From the NCBI GenBank assembly GCA_022487185.1, contig JAKVJE010000010.1, positions 1-33,997 of the forward strand: 33,997 nt of DNA, read 5' to 3'. The notes below the pieces were generated by a model that saw only the letters and a program-made list of their open reading frames with translations, had not been told where the DNA came from and did not search any database. This DNA is from Microbacteriaceae bacterium. Lineage in GTDB: Bacteria > Actinomycetota > Actinomycetes > Actinomycetales > Microbacteriaceae. The position numbers and the translations under genes are program-made. Below, in pieces: positions 30,233 to 33,997 of this stretch; within the stretch, counting starts at the first letter, position 1; the number at the start of each line of letters is the position of its first letter.

Positions 30233-31159
30233 ATGACGCACGCACTCCCCGCGGATGCCCCCGCCCCGAAGACCCCCACGTCTTCGCGGGCGGGGCGTTC
30301 CCGTTCCTCCGGCGCCCGGCTTGGGGCCATCTTCGGCATCGTCCCGTTTACCGCCTATCTTCTGCTCTTCCTGGCCATCCCCACGGTGATCTCGCTGTTC
30401 AGCGGCCTCTTTGACGGACACGGCCGCTTTACCCCGGCAAACCTGACCGCCCTCTGGGACCCCACCGTGCTGGGCGCCTTCTGGGCATCCATCTGGCTGT
30501 CTGCGGTCACGGCTGCGATCGGGGTCCTCGTCGGCTTCCTCCTCTGCTACGCGCTGCTGGGGTTCCGCCCCGGGGGTGTGGTGCGCACCATCGTGGATGC
30601 GGCGAGCAGCATGCTGGCGCAGTTCGGGGGCGTGATGCTTGCCTTCGCGGTGATCGCCACCATCGGGCTGCAGGGGTTCATCACCCTCTGGCTCAAGGGG
30701 GCGTTCCACCTGGACCTGTTCGCCTCCGGGCCTTGGCTCTACGGGATGCCCGGGCTGGTGATCGCGTACGTCTACTTCCAGGTCCCGCTGATGGTCATCA
30801 CGTTCCTTCCGGCGCTCACGGCGTTGCGGGCGGAGTGGATGGAGGCCACCCTCACACTCGGGGGAACGCGCGGGGTGTTCTGGAGGCGGGTGGGAGTGCC
30901 GCTCCTGGCCCCGTCGCTTCTGGCCAGCTTTCTCCTGCTCTTCGCGAACGCGTTCTCGGCCTATGCGACCGCCGCGGCGCTCGCGAGCCAGGGCGCCCCG
31001 ATCGTGCCGCTGCAGATACGCACCGCATTGACCAGTGAGACCATGCTCGGGCGCCAGGGCATGGCCGGGGTCCTGGCGCTGGGGATGATCATCGTCATGG
31101 CGATCGTGATGACCACCTATGCGCTGGTCTCCCGGAAGGCCGCGAGGTGGCAGGCATGA
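30233..31159 (+). CDS. ABC importer permease 1
   Basis: A 308-residue inner-membrane permease (PotB/CysT-like) with about six helices after a 30-residue polar N-terminus. The EAA loop that docks on the ATPase is EATLTLGGTRGVFWRRVGVP (204-223). It begins 11 bases after the binding-protein stop (GAGCGGACGCCG before the ATG) and its stop overlaps the next ATG (ATGA). With permease 2 it should form the transmembrane heterodimer. Confidence 0.93.
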   Translation: MTHALPADAPAPKTPTSSRAGRSRSSGARLGAIFGIVPFTAYLLLFLAIPTVISLFSGLFDGHGRFTPANLTALWDPTVLGAFWASIWLSAVTAAIGVLVGFLLCYALLGFRPGGVVRTIVDAASSMLAQFGGVMLAFAVIATIGLQGFITLWLKGAFHLDLFASGPWLYGMPGLVIAYVYFQVPLMVITFLPALTALRAEWMEATLTLGGTRGVFWRRVGVPLLAPSLLASFLLLFANAFSAYATAAALASQGAPIVPLQIRTALTSETMLGRQGMAGVLALGMIIVMAIVMTTYALVSRKAARWQA

Positions 31160-31971
31160 GGCGCGCCTCCGCACTGGCCCCCAGGGGATTCCTGTCATGG
31201 GCGGTTGTGCTCGTCATCGGGGCTGTGTTCGCGGTGCCGATCATCGCCATGATCGAGTTCACGCTGCGCGACCCGGCCGGCGGCCATTCCCTGGTGCACT
31301 GGGGGGCTCTGTTCAACCCCGCCAATACCGCGGAGTTCGGGCAGATCTGGATCGGGGTGGGCAACTCCGCGCAGCTGGCCCTCGTGACGGTGGCCATCGT
31401 CCTGGTGCTTCTCGCTCCCACGATGGTCCTGGTACACCTGCGATTTCCGCGGCTGCGCCGGGTGCTGGAGTTCCTGTGCCTGTTGCCGATCTCGATCCCG
31501 GCCATTGTGCTCGTGGTCGGCTTCGCCCCGATCTATCTCGTGATCGGCCGAGCCATCGGGACCGGGATCTGGCCCCTGGGCTTCGCCTACGGGATCACGG
31601 TCCTGCCCTACGCGTACCGGGCCATCCAGGCCAATCTGGGCGGAATCGAGGCACGGGTGCTCGCTGAGGCGGCCCGTTCGCTCGGCGCGAGCTCCAGACA
31701 GATCCTGACCCGGGTGCTCCTTCCCAACCTGCGGCAGGGACTGCTCTCGGCCTCACTCATTTCTCTGGCCGTGGTGCTCGGCGAGTACACCATCGCCTCG
31801 CTGCTGAACCGCCAGAACCTGCAGACGGCGCTGGTCGTTGTGAACAAGCAGGATCCCTATCTCTCCATCATCCTCACCCTCCTGACGCTGTTGTTCGGCT
31901 TCCTGCTGCTGGCCCTCATCGACGGCGTGAGCGGGGGACGGCGTTCTCGCCGCACGAAAGGCAGATCATGA
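31156..31971 (+). CDS. ABC importer permease 2
   Basis: A 271-residue inner-membrane permease (PotC-like) with about six helices. The EAA loop begins EAARSLGASSRQILTRVLLP (171-190). The ATG at 31156 overlaps the permease 1 stop by four bases and has GAGGTGG upstream; an in-frame GTG at 31147 is less likely. Its stop overlaps the ATG of the ATPase (ATGA), so all three downstream genes are translationally coupled. Confidence 0.93.
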   Translation: MRRASALAPRGFLSWAVVLVIGAVFAVPIIAMIEFTLRDPAGGHSLVHWGALFNPANTAEFGQIWIGVGNSAQLALVTVAIVLVLLAPTMVLVHLRFPRLRRVLEFLCLLPISIPAIVLVVGFAPIYLVIGRAIGTGIWPLGFAYGITVLPYAYRAIQANLGGIEARVLAEAARSLGASSRQILTRVLLPNLRQGLLSASLISLAVVLGEYTIASLLNRQNLQTALVVVNKQDPYLSIILTLLTLLFGFLLLALIDGVSGGRRSRRTKGRS

Positions 31972-33083
31972 TCTCCTCACATCCCTCGCAGGACCCCCGG
32001 ACGACGGGGTCGAATATGCTCGTTCGCGAGCGGGGCGACGGCTCTCCGGTTGCGTTCTCCGCAGTGCAGAAGTTTTTCGGGACCAAGCAGGTGCTCCGGG
32101 ATTTCGAGATGCAGATCGAGCCCGGTGAGTTCGTGTCGCTTCTGGGGCCATCGGGGTGCGGAAAGACAACGGCGCTCCGGGTTCTGGCGGGGCTCGAGGA
32201 ACCCTCCTCGGGGTTCGTCTCGATCGGCGGCGTCGAGGTGACCGGCGTCCCCACCAACCGCCGGGACCTGGGGATGGTGTTCCAGGCCTATTCGCTCTTT
32301 CCCCACCTCGACAGTCTGCACAACGTGATGTTTGGGCTGCAGATGCGCAAGGTCTCGAAGCGGCAGGCCACGGATCGGGCCCGGGAGGCGCTCGACTTGG
32401 TCGGCCTCTCTGAGACCGCCGACCGATATCCGGCGCAGCTCTCGGGTGGGCAGCAGCAGCGGGTGGCGCTCGCCCGCGCCCTCGTGACGCAGCCCAAGGT
32501 GCTGCTGCTCGACGAGCCGCTCTCGGCGCTGGATGCGAAGGTCCGGGTTCAGCTCCGGGAGGAGATCCGGCGCCTGCAGCTGCGACTGGGGATCACCACC
32601 ATCTTCGTCACCCATGACCAGGAGGAGGCCCTGGCGGTCTCCGATCGGGTCGCGGTCATGGCCGGTGGACGGATCGAGCAGATCGGCACCCCGGAGGACC
32701 TCTACACCCGCCCGAGCAGCTCCACGGTTGCGGCCTTCGTCGGCCTGAGCAGCGTGCTCCCGGCCCAGATCCTGGACGATCGCGCCGACGTCCTCGGCTT
32801 CTCCCTGCCGGTGCTCGGGAGGGCCGCAAACGGCCCGGCACGGGTGCGCGTACGCCCCGAAAATATTCGCCTGGTGGCGGAGGGCGGCGTGCCGGCAGTC
32901 GTCGAGACGAGCGTGTATCTGGGGGCGCTGAGGCGCACCCGGGTGCGCACCGCCGAGGGACTCCGTCTGAGTGTGCAGCACCGGGCGGATGAACGCCTCG
33001 ACTACGGGGACCCGGTGCGGTTTGCCATTGACCCGGTGGCGGTGTCTGTGGAGCCGGTGGCGGGGACCCCTGAACCCCGGTGA
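31968..33083 (+). CDS. ABC importer ATP-binding protein (PotA-like)
   Basis: A 371-residue ATPase of the CUT1/PotA-like group. Walker A is GPSGCGKTT (60-68), the Q-loop is MVFQAYSLFPH (103-113), the signature is LSGGQQQR (158-165), Walker B is VLLLDEP (178-184) and the switch histidine is H216 (VTHDQEEA). Residues about 260-365 form the TOBE regulatory domain (RVRPENIRLV). All motifs are intact. Polyamine, iron, sulfate and aminoethylphosphonate ATPases share this layout, so it does not fix the substrate. Its stop is three bases from the stop of the convergent small gene. Confidence 0.95.
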   Translation: MISSHPSQDPRTTGSNMLVRERGDGSPVAFSAVQKFFGTKQVLRDFEMQIEPGEFVSLLGPSGCGKTTALRVLAGLEEPSSGFVSIGGVEVTGVPTNRRDLGMVFQAYSLFPHLDSLHNVMFGLQMRKVSKRQATDRAREALDLVGLSETADRYPAQLSGGQQQRVALARALVTQPKVLLLDEPLSALDAKVRVQLREEIRRLQLRLGITTIFVTHDQEEALAVSDRVAVMAGGRIEQIGTPEDLYTRPSSSTVAAFVGLSSVLPAQILDDRADVLGFSLPVLGRAANGPARVRVRPENIRLVAEGGVPAVVETSVYLGALRRTRVRTAEGLRLSVQHRADERLDYGDPVRFAIDPVAVSVEPVAGTPEPR

Positions 33084-33086
33084 CGG

Positions 33087-33326
33087 TCACCATCGGCGCA
33101 CATAGGAGTGGAGCTCGCGTTCAAGCCGCCGGGCCGACTCCTCGGTGAGCCGGAGCAGGGTGTGGGCCCCCGCATCGAGGCAGAGGAGCCGATCGGCCCC
33201 GCTCCGGGTAGACCACAGCGTGAGTGAGACCGGTTCGAGCCGGGTGCGCACGGAGCCGGGGAGAATATCGACCACTGCGCGGACCACCGCGATGTCGACG
33301 GGATGGGAGGGGACCGGTGCTTCCAT
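33087..33326 (-). CDS. Small hypothetical protein
   Basis: A 79-residue soluble protein, MEAPVPSHPVDIAVVRAVVD to ERELHSYVRRW. A segment LEPVSLTLWSTRSGADRLLCLDAGAHTLL region looks beta-rich, followed by an amphipathic helix. I recognise no family. The start is ATG 33326 with GGTGGGA upstream; GTG 33404 would add 26 Cys/Pro-rich residues of doubtful value. It is downstream of the XRE regulator on the same strand (101-base gap) and converges with the ABC operon. Confidence 0.45.
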   Translation of the reverse strand: MEAPVPSHPVDIAVVRAVVDILPGSVRTRLEPVSLTLWSTRSGADRLLCLDAGAHTLLRLTEESARRLERELHSYVRRW

Positions 33327-33427
33327 AGCTCGATCCCACCGGCATCCACCGACACCGTGGGAGCTCTTCGCCGGGGCGCTGCAAAGACGTGGGGTATTGG
33401 GCACGCCGCGGGTGGTGGAAAGCTCGT

Positions 33428-33700
33428 TCAGTTGAGGGTGAGATCCGGCGGATCGGGCGGGAGGAGATCTGCGACCGTGACGCCCAGGACCTGTGAGACC
33501 GCGATCAGGGTGCTCAGATTCGGATTGGCGAGGGTGCTCTGCGTCCCGTGTCCGTGTTCGAGGCGCTGATAGGTCACCCGGCTGATGCCGGCCCTGGCCG
33601 CCACCTCATCCTGGGTCTGGTGCCGGGCGTTGCGCTCTCGCTGGATGCGCAGCCCGAGGTCGCGCGTAAAGCGCTCCCACCCCGACGCCGACTGGACCAT
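33428..33700 (-). CDS. XRE-family helix-turn-helix regulator
   Basis: A 90-residue Cro/CI-type DNA-binding protein: an N-terminal helix WERFTRDLGLRIQRERNARH, then the HTH TQDEVAARAGISRVTYQRLEHG, a helix of ANPNLSTLIAVSQVLGVTVADL type, and a short tail. It has no effector domain. The start is ATG 33700 (GAGACT six bases upstream, 33707-33712); GTG 33739 would place the start inside the palindrome. The operator-like repeat at 33721-33741 lies directly upstream, so autoregulation is likely. The target genes are unknown. Confidence 0.85.
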   Translation of the reverse strand: MVQSASGWERFTRDLGLRIQRERNARHQTQDEVAARAGISRVTYQRLEHGHGTQSTLANPNLSTLIAVSQVLGVTVADLLPPDPPDLTLN

Positions 33701-33706
33701 GTCCCT

Positions 33707-33712
33707 AGTCTC
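33707..33712 (-). promoter_or_regulatory. Putative -10 element of the XRE gene
   Basis: GAGACT on the minus strand, six bases before the ATG at 33700. It is weak against the consensus but in the position seen for other apparent leaderless genes. The palindromic operator lies nine bases further upstream. Confidence 0.25.
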
Positions 33713-33720
33713 AGAACGAC

Positions 33721-33741
33721 GCCACGTAGACGTGGCCACGT
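33721..33741. promoter_or_regulatory. Nested palindromic operator upstream of XRE regulator
   Basis: GCCACGT-AG-ACGTGGC (33721-33736) is a perfect 16-base inverted repeat; its right half then forms a second perfect palindrome, ACGTGG-CCACGT (33730-33741). Three alternating half-sites could bind one dimer in two registers or two dimers. It sits between -20 and -41 of the XRE start codon, where binding would control initiation. The XRE protein is the likely ligand; this is inferred. Confidence 0.6.
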
Positions 33742-33797
33742 ATATGTTGCCAAATGTGCCAGTCCGGGGAAATGTCCGGTGGAACGATCGGCCGCCC

Positions 33798-33997
33798 TCA
33801 GGAGGTGGGCGTCAGGACCGCAAAGATCGGCCGATGATCCGAGCCCGCAGTATCCTGCCCGGAAATCACCCCGAAGGAACTCGCCCGCCAGCCCGAGGTG
33901 ACAAAAATATGGTCGATGCTGGCCCCCGCCCACCAGGGCAACGAGGTGGGCCAGGTTCCGGTGGCCCCGCCGCTGCCCGCCTGTGCCGCTGCGGAGG
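33798..33997 (-). CDS. Endonuclease/exonuclease/phosphatase family protein, C-terminus (5' part outside window)
   Basis: The last 65 residues of an EEP-fold metal-dependent phosphoesterase or nuclease; the gene begins beyond the right edge. TWPTSLPWWAGASIDHIFV and the end GSDHRPIFAVL carry the family's conserved IDHI and SDHRP motifs, with the catalytic Asp-His pair. It could act on nucleic acid or on phospholipid/inositol phosphates; the visible part cannot decide. The XRE gene follows on the same strand, with 97 bases between. Confidence 0.85.
   Translation of the reverse strand, partial: SAAAQAGSGGATGTWPTSLPWWAGASIDHIFVTSGWRASSFGVISGQDTAGSDHRPIFAVLTPTS

Noticed and set aside
1-33997. CRISPR arrays, insertion sequences, prophage genes or toxin-antitoxin pairs.
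   Set aside because: No regularly spaced repeats, transposase, integrase or phage structural sequence was found; the lone XRE gene has no toxin partner in the visible neighbours.

Overview
The window is dense, GC-rich bacterial chromosome: genes abut or overlap, GTG and TTG starts occur, and no gap between genes exceeds 300 bases. The gene families point to Actinomycetota, most likely order Micrococcales: bacterial XPB with its helicase-associated partner, a 127-residue cold-shock protein, DUF3027, actinobacterial-type SerC, a DtxR/IdeR regulator, SepX/GlpR, and the CE1758/CE1759 flavoenzyme pair. The genus cannot be named from sequence alone.

Layout. (1) 1-3911, minus strand: the N-terminal part of a response regulator, then the operon small membrane protein > helicase-associated protein > XPB helicase. 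(2) 3989-9109: cspB > DUF3027 > MFS exporter (overlapping), convergent serC, divergent ideR/dtxR-like iron regulator, a secreted NlpC/P60 peptidoglycan hydrolase and tRNA-Arg(CCT). (3) 9192-14106: a DUF2127 membrane protein, then a 76-residue membrane protein, a 1221-residue SF1-helicase-like protein whose nucleotide-binding motifs are degenerate, a 77-residue acidic protein, and a strong hairpin. (4) 14120-17856: mscL and a 5-formyl-THF cyclo-ligase on minus; galU, a RimJ-type acetyltransferase and sepX on plus. (5) 17901-20342: a palindrome-controlled operon of LLM flavin monooxygenase, MarR regulator and FMN reductase. (6) 20346-27300: histidine phosphatase, tRNA-Ala(CGC), an arsenic cluster (broken FAD oxidoreductase, ACR3 exporter, divergent ArsR), a YeiH-type transporter, a MIP channel and an alpha/beta hydrolase. 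(7) 27236-33997: an MFS transporter, a DUF4186 protein, a complete four-gene ABC importer, a small unknown protein, an XRE regulator with a nested palindromic operator, and the C-terminus of an endonuclease/exonuclease/phosphatase protein.

How genes work together. The flavin operon joins an FMN-using oxygenase, a reductase able to supply FMNH2 and a MarR regulator, so it reads as an inducible redox response. In the arsenic cluster ArsR would control the ACR3 exporter from a shared divergent region, while the oxidoreductase is inactivated by a frameshift and a nonsense codon. The ABC operon is a complete binding-protein-dependent importer of unknown substrate.

The most notable signals are the 1221-residue helicase-like protein that has lost the Walker A lysine and the Walker B acidic pair but kept its other motifs; a recurrent -10-like hexamer exactly six bases before the start codon of many genes lacking a Shine-Dalgarno site, suggesting leaderless transcripts; and two divergent gene pairs whose -10 elements overlap on opposite strands (3917-3923 and 15235-15244). 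No insertion sequence, integrase, phage gene or CRISPR array was seen.
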